This document shows positions 54,349 to 64,000 of a stretch of DNA of 64,000 nt, piece after piece. Numbering within the stretch: the stretch's first letter is position 1; every line of letters starts with the position of its first letter. The notes below the pieces were generated by a model that worked only from the letters and a program-made list of their open reading frames with translations, ran no database searches and was not told where the DNA came from. The DNA comes from Bombyx mori (lineage: Eukaryota; Arthropoda; Insecta; Lepidoptera; Bombycidae): NCBI RefSeq assembly GCF_030269925.1, contig NC_085116.1, positions 10,726,001 to 10,790,000 on the forward strand, in the 5' to 3' direction. Made by a program: the position numbers and the translations under genes.

Positions 54349-55834
54349 AAATGTTTAGGTATAATAAAAACATACCAAAATAGACAGACAGACAGACATA
54401 AAATACAAACAAAACTACAGTTCATAAATTAAATTAATAACGACCCACGTGGTATTCCGTAGTGATAGTAAGCCGCTAGTACCTAGTAGTAGGAGACCGA
54501 AATGCAGTACTGAAAATTTTAATTAAGAAGTTCGGTAGGAAAACAGCGCAAGTGTTACTGCTGCGTGGTAGCTACCTCTATCCAACTTACTTCTGCGACG
54601 AAATACACAGGAGTTCGGGTTTGATAAATGGAGCATCCGTTGCACAATATGGTTGGTTTACTTTTTATGTGGTAGTAGAATAGCTGTTGGTCTAGAGATC
54701 TTACCGCTTAGATGGGTGAACTCGAGAGTTCAGCTAGAAGTGGTGAAGTTTGCTGACCACTATCTGAGCCCCACTAAAGGAGACTTAACCGCTTTAGTTA
54801 CTTCACGAATGCATCTTCTACCAGGTCAATATCGAAATTGGCTGGGTAAATCTGGCGTTGGAAAATCAGCAGACCGAAGAAGCTTTAGAACTAGTAGCAT
54901 CTAATTGCATTGACAGTGGATCAGATGGGTCTATTAGGACGTGTATAGGGTGTCGACGGTAACTATCTCCGACGTGAGCTAAACCAGGGGCTTAGGTAGC
55001 AAAGGCAACGTTAAGTGGGTTTTCATATTGCGTTGCTGTCATCAGGTAGCGTTTTGATACAGACTTGGTATACTTATGAATGGGTTGGAGACCCTTATCA
55101 TTATGAACATCTAAAGTCTTCATATGCCAAAGGTGACCTCCTGTTCTTATGTCTTTGGTAAGCATCAGGCAGAGTATAAGATCGTCCAAAAAATGAAAGC
55201 AAGAAAAATTGTTAATGCTGTCAAGTGCCAAATAATTTACTTACTACATTGGAATTCTCGAATGTTTCGCTTGACTTTAAAATATTTTCTATAACCTATA
55301 ATGCATTCCTCAGATAATTCACAAACAACATATGACTATCAATTTTATTTGCCTTCTTTACAAGGTTCCGGACAACAATGCCCAAACCAAACATTTATCG
55401 CCTTCGCTACCAATATACACAATGCGCACCGAAAATTCACATTTGTCATATAAGGTATAATAAAAAACCGATAACCAAGGACTGTGCGTACTATCTATAA
55501 TAATGGATCTTCGATTGTGAATTCAGAAGTGAAAATGATAGCTTGCAAAAGTCGTCCGCCGGCTCCATTGTACGGTGAGCGTCAAAGTGCCTTGCTTCAG
55601 TAGCTGACAATGCGGCGGCGAGCGAGAGGGACAATTTGTCAGTAACGACAAAGCAGTTCGACATATTGAACATTATTTATTGGGCTTTGTGGAGTAAGCC
55701 AATGGTTTTATTGCGAGAACGATCGAACAACGTGTATTACACGATGACGTAGCATTGGGTACATGATATCCTCGATCCTAATGTGATTCATGAATGCGTC
55801 AACTCGAAAATCAATGTCTAATTTTATAATTTTA
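54349..55834. other. Intergenic stretch, unclassified
   Basis: A short (CAGA)n run is at 54385-54400. 54560-55240 is less AT-rich and holds an 83-codon plus-strand frame and a 79-codon minus-strand frame without motifs. It could be a fossil of an unrecognised element. Confidence 0.35.
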
Positions 55835-56346
55835 CTAGCCGTACTCGCCCGCTTCGCTGGGCTTTTAAAATTAATATTATTATTTATTGTCATTATTATT
55901 AGGGAGTCCAATACTCATATATAAATATTAGCCTATCCATTAAGTACATGTATTTTCTACAATGGATACCAAGTTTCAAGGCAATCGGATCCATGGTTCA
56001 GTAGTTATAACGGAACATCCGTAAAAATCACTGTAGATTTAGATATTAGAATAGATTGTCATGTGTCCATGCTTGTGCAAAGTTTCAAGTTAATCGGACT
56101 TCTTGAAGTCCCCGAAAATAACGTCCAAAGATTCGGTTATAAACAAACAAGCACAAATACCAAGTTAATGAAAGCGTGCTAAAATAATATCTTTTATATT
56201 TTTAACTAAAATGACGCCTGAAATGATACAACATACATAAGGCATGTTATCGTTGTGTTATTGCTGAAACATACATTTATGAATTAAAAACGATTGGTCA
56301 AAAGACTCGTGCAAAAAGCTGTACTGTAGTTTTATATTAGTATAGA
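55835..56346 (-). mobile_element. Helitron-like element, family C, minus strand
   Basis: On the minus strand: A|TCTATACTAATATAAAACTA at 56346, then GATTGCCTTGAAACTTGGTA, and at the end AGCCCAGCGAAGCGGGCGAG plus TACGG and CTAG|T at 55835. The hairpin-like CCCAGCGAAGCGGG end, CTAG terminus and A|T site fit a Helitron. It shares the TCTATACTA start with the Lep1-like copies but has a different interior. 512 bp, non-coding. Confidence 0.85.
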
Positions 56347-59300
56347 TAATTGGATATAATATATATTTTAATATAATCTTTTGACTAACTCAAATGTAAG
56401 TTTTTTCTAAATATTCTTCGCTAGTCTTAGCATATGAGAGTGCATTCGTGAAATTTTGTAAATATTTCGGCTGTTATAGTTGTGGTAGTCGCCGTGGCTG
56501 ATGAATATCCGAAATTCAAAGGTCAGAGCCATGCCACTGACTAGTTACTGATATACTAAATAATATGTTACTAACGATATTTTTTTATGATTTAGGTAAT
56601 ATTTTGTAGCTCGAAATTGTGGCTATAAACAAGCTCTATGCAGATTTCTGTTACATTACCACGTGTTCAACATATGATTTCGCAATATTATATTAAATAA
56701 AATAAACATTGTTATACTAATACATAGTGTGATTAAGACTTATAAAATTACACATTGTTTTCAAAATATAGGTAAATCAAAACCGAAATAAGCCAATAGA
56801 ATATTGTTTAATCTCTTCTTGTCACATAATCGTTAGAATAACAACTGATAAAAAAAGGAACTGTATATAACTGTACTACTAGTTTACTGTTTTTACTGTA
56901 ACAATCATAGAGGCGGGTATACACCGCCCAAACCGCCCTCTTAACCGCCATTCTTTGTCAGCACGCGCGGTCACTCCTGCAATATATTCCTAGCTTAGAT
57001 TGAACTTGATAAAACATATTAAGCAGAACCATCGCCCACACATGTCAATTTAAATTATTGTATTTCTATAATTATTCTAGTATTTCGTTAATTTTCGTGT
57101 GCGATGTCAACAAAACATTTAAAATTAACCTGTAGTTTTAATTCGATTTGTTCTGTCGCTTTTTGAGCGTTAAATGACAACAAAACAACCATAAAATTTG
57201 TGATTAATTAAAAATAATAAATAGGCATAATAAAGGGTTTTTTTCTACGTCAAACAAAGTATATTGTTAATCTCGTTCATTGCCTGTCAAGACGCAGTTA
57301 CGACGCGGTATGCTCAAGCGTAACAGCCATTGATGAATATAAATGCTGATGCGTTTTTACTAGTTCATAATAAATACAACAAAATTGTTCCCATCTTTCC
57401 GACGCCCACAAACACTAAAATACAGTAATTAAATACCTAATGGATACGGAGTATTACTTTATGAATTATATAATATCAATATTAAGTATACAAGGGTAAT
57501 AGTTTCGAAATTGTATGAGATAAAAAAAAAATTTGATATCTATGTATAATAATGGTTTGTAAAGTGTAAACATCATTAGTTACATTATGTAGGAATACTG
57601 CCATCTAGTTGCCACTCGGAGAGTTATCATAATGCCTGCCATCTAGTGGTGAATAGCCTATATTATAAATTCGGACCTGGTAAGAAAAAGTTTTGTGTGC
57701 GCACTGTGTTACGATTGCAAGAAACCCTTTTTTTGTAGACGACTCTTTTCAGCAAATTTCTGAAATAACTGCGAGTCTACGAAGACTAATGTTGCGTTTA
57801 ATTTGGTGTATAATTGAGCATTTTTGTTAATTTCCTCTCCGAGCAATGGGCAGGTAGCTAGAATTAAAAAGGGTAGGTATTCCTAGCAGAAAATACAACC
57901 ATGTATTTGTGTAATTGGAACATTCGGTAGTGATTATGATAATTTAAATGCAAGGTTTAGGTATGTAGCTACTTAAACCAATATTTATTTTACTGTCTTT
58001 TGCTGATTTATCTCGTAATGAATTCCGTATAATTAGATAATTGTTTGATGGAATAATATTTAAAAAAATGATGGAAAAAAGAAAAGTAAAGTACTTGAGC
58101 CAGACTTGTACCTAAGTCGAACAGAGTCAACCACAAGACATGGTGATTAAAATGCAAGGCTTCTTCATAAATACCATTAGAAACACAGTCTGTTCAGTGG
58201 CTAAATTAGAAACTACCTATATAATTAGAAATTACTAGTAGTAAGGAAGGAGTAGCTTGAAGATCACACTTACTATTTCATGGGATAGGACTTTTGATCG
58301 CATTTTTGTACAAGAGTAACATCATTTACGATTTTATAAAAGAACAAAATATTTATTACCTACAATATTTTAATCACAAAATACGAACACACATAAATAA
58401 AAGTATGTCCACATTTAATACAAAACTAGTATATTCATCTGGGCTATCAGTGTTGTTTCAGTTCATTTCTTGTCATTTTTCTCAATCAGTCACGTAGGCT
58501 GGTCAGTAATATAGGTGACGCTTTTTATTAAAACAAATTAAATAAAAATAGCCTAAGTGGTTTTCAAATATTGAATAGCTGATGGACCGATACACGATCA
58601 TGACTAAGTATTTATTCAGGCGGCGCGAGTTTGACTATCAATTAGATTAAAATAAATAAGAAGACAGGTGTTCCACAAACATTTGACCATAACGAAGCCA
58701 CCAACCAAAACCACGGTTGAGTTTCATAAATATGTATCCATTTTATACTGGAATCATATTATTAGTGACATAATTTTTGTCAAATTTGAGTCAATTAGAG
58801 GCAATAAAATAATGTTTTACGACGCATTTACTTTGATGCGGCCTTTCGGAACTTATAATTATCGAGGGACTCAAACATATTATACTGAACCTGCTTCTAA
58901 TTTGTCATTTAATATGTACGATTTCATCAGCTTAATGTGTTTTTGAAACGTCGTTAAAGCATCATTTTTATTTGTTGAATGTTTTCGTTGAATAAATATT
59001 TTTGGAGTTCTGCAGTCAAATTGAAAAAATAATTGAATCGTTTCGTTCCCTTACTCAGATGTTATTTCCACCTTACAGAGTGTATTCGCAATCAACCCAA
59101 TAAACTAAGACGAAAATAGATGGATATGCCTCCAATGAACATGAACTACTCTAACTCCAAATTCGTAGGTTTACAGGAGGAGCGTTTAAACGAAAAAAGT
59201 TGATAACATCTTTATTATTGCAGATATATTTATGGTTTTTTCTTGTGTAACTAGCTGATTTACTCTTGCTTCGAACCCAATCAATAATGAATTTGTAATA

Positions 59301-59580
59301 CTTTTAAAATAGTGAAGCGATTTGCGTGAAAAACGAAAATTTCAAAATTTTGAGTTATAGTAGTGTGCATTGGAGGCATCGATCTGATGTTTTCCATAGG
59401 ATAATATTTAGAAATAACTATGGTTTTCAATTTCGCGGAATATTTAGATGTTAAAAAATTAACCGACGCACTGAATCTGCGCTTTCCTAGGAACGCAGAG
59501 GGCTATCTCTGTATGTATTTCCGTTAGATTTGGAGCTCACAATATTTGACAATAAAAATTATGAGCATTAATGCTTAGTA
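56347..59580. other. Longest repeat-poor intergenic stretch
   Basis: More than 3 kb without a recognised gene or transposon. Notable: two CTGCCATCTAGT(T/G)G motifs at 57598-57611 and 57636-57649. The 92-codon frame at 58668-58946 has no motif. Confidence 0.4.
57598..57649. promoter_or_regulatory. Two CTCF-like motifs in tandem
   Basis: CTGCCATCTAGTGG (57636-57649) reads CCACTAGATGGCAG on the minus strand, which fits the vertebrate CTCF core CCASYAGRKGGCRS. A second copy 38 bp upstream (57598-57611) differs by one base. Whether silkworm CTCF uses this core is unknown to me, and the same motif occurs in some insect repeats. Confidence 0.3.
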
Positions 59581-59840
59581 TTTTTATTTATTTATTGCTT
59601 AGGTTGGTAGACGAGCTCACGGCGCACCTGGTGTTATGTGATTACTGGAGACCATAGACATCTACAACGTAATGCCGCCGCCGGCCTTAAGATATAGGTA
59701 AGTTCTAAGGTCTCAGTATAGTTACAACGGCTGCCCAATCCTTCAAACCGAAACGCATTACTGCTTCACGGCAGAAATAGGCGGGGTGGTGGTACCTAGG
59801 TACCCATGCGAACTCACAAGAGGTCCTACCACCAGTAATA
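59581..59840 (-). mobile_element. Bm1 SINE 3' part, minus strand
   Basis: TTTATTTATTGCTTAGGTTG, AGACGAGCTCACGGCGCACC, CTCAGTATAGTTACAACGGC, ACGCATTACTGCTTCACGGC and GAGGTCCTACCACCAGTAAT. The tRNA-like head is absent. Confidence 0.93.
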
Positions 59841-60253
59841 GTATGTGAAAGACCGTTTAGAAGTTCCGTTTGGGATAATAGTAGCTGTTTCCCGATTTGA
59901 CTTCTAAACTAATTACCTAAATTACCTACAAATGAATTACGAACATAAGCGATGAAAAATATAAATACATATTATTATGATCACATATTCTATTCAAAAT
60001 TACTTAGTCAATTTTATTAAGTGCATAAGTGTAATAAAAACTTCAGAAAACACAGTGTTAACGATAACGATTTTTTTTACAACTAAGTGCTGTCTTTCTA
60101 AAGTTAAGTTTTAGTAAATTGATTAATGAAGATATTATTAGTAAATAAATCCATTAAGCTTGTTGTCGCTAACAACACGCGAATGTGAAAATCGACATAA
60201 TAGTTCATGTGAAGTTATTTATAGTTAGCTGAGACTGTCATCATGCCTGTTTC
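59841..60253. other. Intergenic AT-rich spacer
   Basis: Nothing recognised. Confidence 0.4.
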
Positions 60254-60368
60254 TTTTTTTTTATTGCCCTTGTAGGCAGACGAGCATACGCCCCACCTGA
60301 TGGTGAGTGGTTACCTTTGCTCATGGACTTCAGCAATGCCAGGGGCAGAGCCAAGCCGCTGCCTACCT
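60254..60368 (-). mobile_element. CR1/jockey-like LINE tail, minus strand
   Basis: TTTTTTTATTGCCCTTGTAG, GCAGACGAGCATACGCCCCA, ACCTTTGCTCATGGACTTCA and AAGCCGCTGCCTACCTAA. Confidence 0.92.
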
Positions 60369-60432
60369 AAGTTAAGTTTCTCGCTCAGTTATGCTGGCAT
60401 AGCCCTCAAAAGCTACCAGCTTAGGTAGAAAA
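60369..60432 (+). mobile_element. BMC1-like LINE, last 60 bp only
   Basis: GTTATGCTGGCATAGCCCTC, AAAAGCTACCAGCTTAGGTA, GAAAAAAAAAG. Only the 3'-terminal hairpin region and poly-A are left. Confidence 0.6.
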
Positions 60433-60449
60433 AAAAAGTGCCCTTTTCG

Positions 60450-60600
60450 ACCGCGATGCACTCACACGTTCCGGTTCAAAGGATAGAGTAGCCGTTTTTC
60501 AATACAATTGGGATTTCGATGTCATGTCTCAATGTGGATAGCGGCCTCAGCCTTCACGTTATGCTGTCTATGGACTCCAGTGCATGACCAACGGCAATCC
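60450..60600 (+). mobile_element. Degenerate Bm1-like SINE
   Basis: CGTTCCGGTTCAAAGGATAG, AGTAGCCGTTTTTC, GTCATGTCTCAATGTGGATA and CTGTCTATGGACTCCAGTGC follow the Bm1 3' order with heavy divergence. Confidence 0.55.
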
Positions 60601-60615
60601 AAAGTCAATCAATTT

Positions 60616-60870
60616 TTTTTCCCTACCTATGCTGATAGCCTTGAGAGGCTATTTCAGCGTAACCTTAACTAGTAGGTGAGCTCACGGGGCTCTAACCTGA
60701 CGAAGTTGCTAACACGAACCCTAGCAAGAGACCGAAAGCGAAGACAAAACGCGACCCACTGAGAAGATCCGGCGAGAAACTCTGTGGGCTGTGTCTGTGG
60801 GTTAATTTACTCGTCGAGCCCTTCGTCGCAAGCGACGGGTTCAATGAGAACGATGACCGGGAGCAATCCA
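60616..60870 (-). mobile_element. BMC1-like LINE 3' fragment, longer form, minus strand
   Basis: TTTTTTCCCTACCTATGCTG, ATAGCCTTGAGAGGCTATTT, GAGCTCACGGGGCTCTAACC, AAACGCGACCCACTGAGAAG, then the extension TGTGTCTGTGGGTTAATTTA and CGTCGCAAGCGACGGGTTCA. A deletion/rearrangement sits near 60730 (GAGACCGAAAGCGAAGAC). Confidence 0.9.
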
Positions 60871-61698
60871 ACAGCAGTCGAATGACTACTACGCCACTAC
60901 GCACCGGGTGATCCGTAGTTCATTCACCCATTCGTAGATACTAAATAAAAAATCCTTCACGGTGGAAGCTGTCAATGAATGTATATAAGGCACCTATATT
61001 AAAAGTACCTGCCGCAGGATGCAATCAAACCACGGCATAGTCGAGTACGCCGAGATTTTAGCTTTATAGTCCACGGATGTTCATTATAATTTGACAGTTT
61101 CGTTTCAATTTACGACTTGAAAGCAATGGTTCAAAGGCATAGATATTAAACACCGCTCAAAGGAATACATTCGTTTTGCATTTGCGATGCAAAAATACTA
61201 CGCGACCATTATACAACACCGGTTCCTTTGTGATTGTCAGTTTAGAAAATAACAAAGCACGTTGCGTTACGTTGACAATCAAAATGCTTCTTTTGTTAAT
61301 GCTTTCCCGTTACTAGTCCCACGCAAACAGGTATCATTTCGTGCAACAACTCTATAATCTTTGCAGGCTGCTCATTATTCAGAAAACAACGGTTGAGGAC
61401 AATAAAAAAAAAAATTCATTGCTACGTGGAAAACGGAAAAATAATGCAGCTTATTATGGACGGGTCAACACATTGCGGTTTGTGCTTACTTGTGTGCATC
61501 GCCACTGCGGTAGGCTATTGTGCAAAAAGCAATAACTTATTTAATTGAGTTTTTTGTTATTTATTTATAACACCTATACCTGAAAATACTAAAAATCTTT
61601 CACAAATCTATTGATTCCGACCGGGACCAGGAAGGAACGCGATTTGTGTTAATGACTAATAAAATATAAAATGGAAATTATCTCCAGTAGCCGCTTGG
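60871..61698. other. Intergenic stretch
   Basis: No gene or repeat recognised. Confidence 0.4.
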
Positions 61699-62116
61699 TC
61701 GTCGTCGTGACCTAAAGGATAAGACGTCCGATGCATTCGTGTTGAGCGATTCGCCGGTGTTCGAATCCCGCAGGCGGGTACAAATTTTTCTAATAAAATT
61801 GACTTCCACGGTGAAGGAATAACATCGTGTATTAAAAATCAAACCCGCAAAATAATGATTTGCGTAATTACTTGTAGGACCTCTTGTAAGTCCGCACGGG
61901 TAGAAACCACCACCCTGCTTATTTTTGCCGTGAAGCAGTAATGCGTTTCGATTTGAAGGGTGGGACAGCCGTTATAACTATACTTGAGACCTTAGAATTT
62001 ATATCTCAAGGTGGGTGGCGCATTTACGTTTTAAGTGTCTATGGGCTCCAGTAACCACAACACCAGGTGAGCTGTGAGCTCGTCCACCCATCTAAGCCAT
62101 TAAAAATAAAAAAAAC
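61699..62116 (+). mobile_element. Bm1 SINE, near full length
   Basis: Head GTCGTCGTGACCTAAAGGAT and B-box-like GGTGTTCGAATCCCGCAGGC, then TTGACTTCCACGGTGAAGGA, GCGTTTCGATTTGAAGGGTG and GAGCTCGTCCACCCATCTAA, ending in A-rich sequence. An internal deletion removes about 25 bp after the head (TAATAAAATTGACTTCC). Confidence 0.95.
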
Positions 62117-62636
62117 TTGACGCCATGTAGGCCGGTCATTCACCAATCTGTGCATAAAAAAATACCAATAATCAAAATCGCTAATTCCAGTTATTGCGTA
62201 TTCTGTAGTTGAGATATTTGTTCCCGCACAACCGTCGTACGTTCAAAACATTAGCTTACCTATTCGCAACGTGCAATTTTTCACAATACATAAACGTTGA
62301 TTGATACTTACATACACGTTGTGACACCAAGAACGAATCGTGAAAATTTAAATCAATAATTATACACGTTGTTTTTTCATAATATTGTCTTCGAAGGCCT
62401 CGGAAATGTCTCGTGTTTTTTATTTTTGCTTTTTATTTGTATTTTAGATTGGTTGATAAATTAAAATGTTAATTTCATTCTGTGAAGTCGCAGTTGTGAT
62501 AGATATCACAGTATAGAAATCTGACAAAAACCCGAATAGCCCAAATCAATCATTTCAAGATAATTTCGAATATATAAGAAGAGTAAAATAGAGTATGCTT
62601 TATTGTACACCAATATGTAATCAACACAAATGTAAT
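62117..62636. other. Intergenic AT-rich stretch
   Basis: Nothing firm. TGCTTTATTGTACACCAATA (62597) resembles the RTE-like 3' ends at 3453 and 36369, but only about 25 bp are present. Confidence 0.4.
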
Positions 62637-62827
62637 GTCCACTGAGTTTCTCGCCGGATCTTCTCAGTGGGTCGCGTTTCCGATCCGGTGGTAGATTCTG
62701 CGAAGCATTGCTCTTGCTAGGGTCAGTGTTAGCAACACTCCGGTCTGAGCCCCGTGAGCTCATCTACACACGTTAGGGTGAAGCTGAAATAGCCTCTCAA
62801 GGCTATCAGCATAGGTAGGAAAAAAAG
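62637..62827 (+). mobile_element. BMC1-like LINE 3' fragment
   Basis: GTCCACTGAGTTTCTCGCCG, GGTCGCGTTTCCGATCCGGT, GCTCTTGCTAGGGTCAGTGT, CTCTCAAGGCTATCAGCATA and GGTAGGAAAAAAAG. A near-consensus copy; it starts at the same point as several others. Confidence 0.95.
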
Positions 62828-62828
62828 T

Positions 62829-63060
62829 TACTGTTGGTCGGGCGTCTTGTGAGCCCGCCTATTTCTTTCGTGAAATAGTAGTAGTACCTACCTATTGCGT
62901 TTCGGTTTGAAGAGTGGGGCAGCTGTTGTACTAAAAACGGAGTCTTAAAACTCATCTCTCGAGGTGGATGGTGGCATTTACGTTGTTCATGTCTATGGGC
63001 TACTAGTTATCATCACGTGGGCCGTGTGCTCGTCGACCCATATTAGCAATTTAAAAAAAA
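62829..63060 (+). mobile_element. Degenerate Bm1 SINE body
   Basis: TTGGTCGGGCGTCTTGTGAG, TTGCGTTTCGGTTTGAAGAG, TGGGGCAGCTGTTGT, CTCGAGGTGGATGGTGGCAT and GTGTGCTCGTCGACCCATAT, then poly-A. Confidence 0.85.
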
Positions 63061-63143
63061 CGTTGATATAAATTATTTAATCTATATAGGTATGTAAGTT
63101 TTATTACAATAAATAGTTTCTTCTTAGTCAGGCAATCTTGTTA

Positions 63144-63400
63144 GAGTGGTCCTCGCCGAAACTGTCGCTTGCGACTAAGGGCTCGACGAGTAAATTAACC
63201 CATAGACACAGCCCACTGAGTTTCTCGCCGGATCTTCTCAGTGAGTCGCGCTTCCGATCCGGCGGTAGATTCTGCGAAGCACTGCTCATGCTAGGGTCAG
63301 TGTTAGCAACAGTCCCGGTTTGAGCCCCGTGAGCTCACCCACTAGTTCGGTAAATCTAGAATAGCCCCTGGGGGTTACTAGAATAGGTAGAAAAAAAAAG
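63144..63400 (+). mobile_element. BMC1-like LINE 3' fragment, longer form
   Basis: The extension GTGGTCCTCGCCGAAACTGT, CGACTAAGGGCTCGACGAGT and CATAGACACAGCCCACTGAG is followed by the core GCGCTTCCGATCCGGCGGTA and the tail AATAGGTAGAAAAAAAAAG. Confidence 0.93.
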
Positions 63401-64000
63401 AATATCTAGTTGTGGTTGCGCTGATGATGTACACGCAGAAGCATTCGTTGCGTCCCCAACGTTTTCGTGGATGCCCTCTTGGCGACGAGTTTCCAAATTT
63501 GGCGGTTGGAATCGTTTCGAGTAGGTACACTGGTTCATAGTGGACTCACTTGCTTTCTTTATAGGTCAGTCAGCGGGTTGAGGATCAGCTGCGCGATCTC
63601 TTGCTTTCTATCTGACCTTGAACCGCTAGTCCCCATCGAGTCGATAAACAAATTTATATCACATTTTACATAAATATCTATGGTAAATGCAACATTTTCT
63701 ATTTCAATCATTTATATACATATAAGTACCTACCTACGTTTAAATTCCAAACAACATTCGGGCAGGTCAATCTACCAAGCAAAAGAACTCGTACGATGGA
63801 CGATTTCCCTTTATAATGATCCTACTGAATCATTTTAAGCATTTTTCTAAGAGTTGTTGGTATTTAAAGATTACCGGAACGTCCATAAATTAGAACAGCC
63901 TAAATATTACTGCTCACTTTAAGACACGTATCGAAGTGTCAATCGTATTGTCAAACGACTCTTCTATCCTTCAAACTAAACAGCATTGCGATAGAAATAG
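63401..64000. other. Right-edge stretch, unclassified
   Basis: 63405-63640 is less AT-rich (CGTTGCGTCCCCAACGTTTT; GGCGACGAGTTTCC) with short frames on both strands, but no motif is recognised. The remainder is AT-rich. Confidence 0.4.

Overview
The window looks like nuclear DNA of the domestic silkworm or a very close relative (Bombyx). It is AT-rich and gene-poor, and it is crowded with short retroposons of the types typical of that genome. These include about twenty copies of a tRNA-headed SINE that I recognise as Bm1. They also include about sixteen copies of a 3'-terminal LINE fragment (BMC1/L1Bm-like, name uncertain) and nine copies of a second LINE tail tied by adjacent coding sequence to a CR1/jockey-like reverse transcriptase. 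Six Helitron-like elements and two mariner elements with related ends complete the main set. No bacterial features, CRISPR arrays or rRNA genes are seen.

One host gene is well supported: a Cys2His2 zinc-finger transcription factor of the Sp8/Sp9 class (the group that includes Drosophila Sp1), on the + strand. Coding exon 1 (9153-9209) encodes only 19 residues. It follows a GC- and CpG-rich leader (about 8840-9152). Coding exon 2 (32171-33298) carries the rest: an SP box, an FHPW motif, a buttonhead (Btd) box and three zinc fingers. The two exons join in phase 0 across a 23-kb intron, giving a predicted 394-residue protein. The 3' UTR runs to paired AATAAA signals near 33950. A separate well-spliced 48-nt open exon candidate (1886-1933) lies far upstream and is unassigned.

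Layout: 1-8.8 kb is upstream intergenic DNA with LINE and SINE debris and a truncated minus-strand mariner. 8.8-33.97 kb is the Sp8/9-like gene; its intron is full of Bm1, LINE tails, three Helitrons of one family and a 3 x 183-bp tandem array. 34-64 kb is downstream intergenic DNA. It holds a 5'-truncated R1-clade LINE with a 14-bp target duplication (40.76-41.62 kb), an apparently intact DD37D mariner with one uninterrupted 346-aa transposase (53.04-54.35 kb), three further Helitrons, and nested Bm1/LINE insertions.

I did not find a new defence or metabolic system. The items most worth checking are the intact DD37D mariner, the folded 3' ends shared by the two LINE-tail families, the 183-bp tandem array, the Helitron family in the Sp8/9 intron, the orphan micro-exon, and several repeat-free GC-elevated blocks that are plausible enhancers of the Sp gene.
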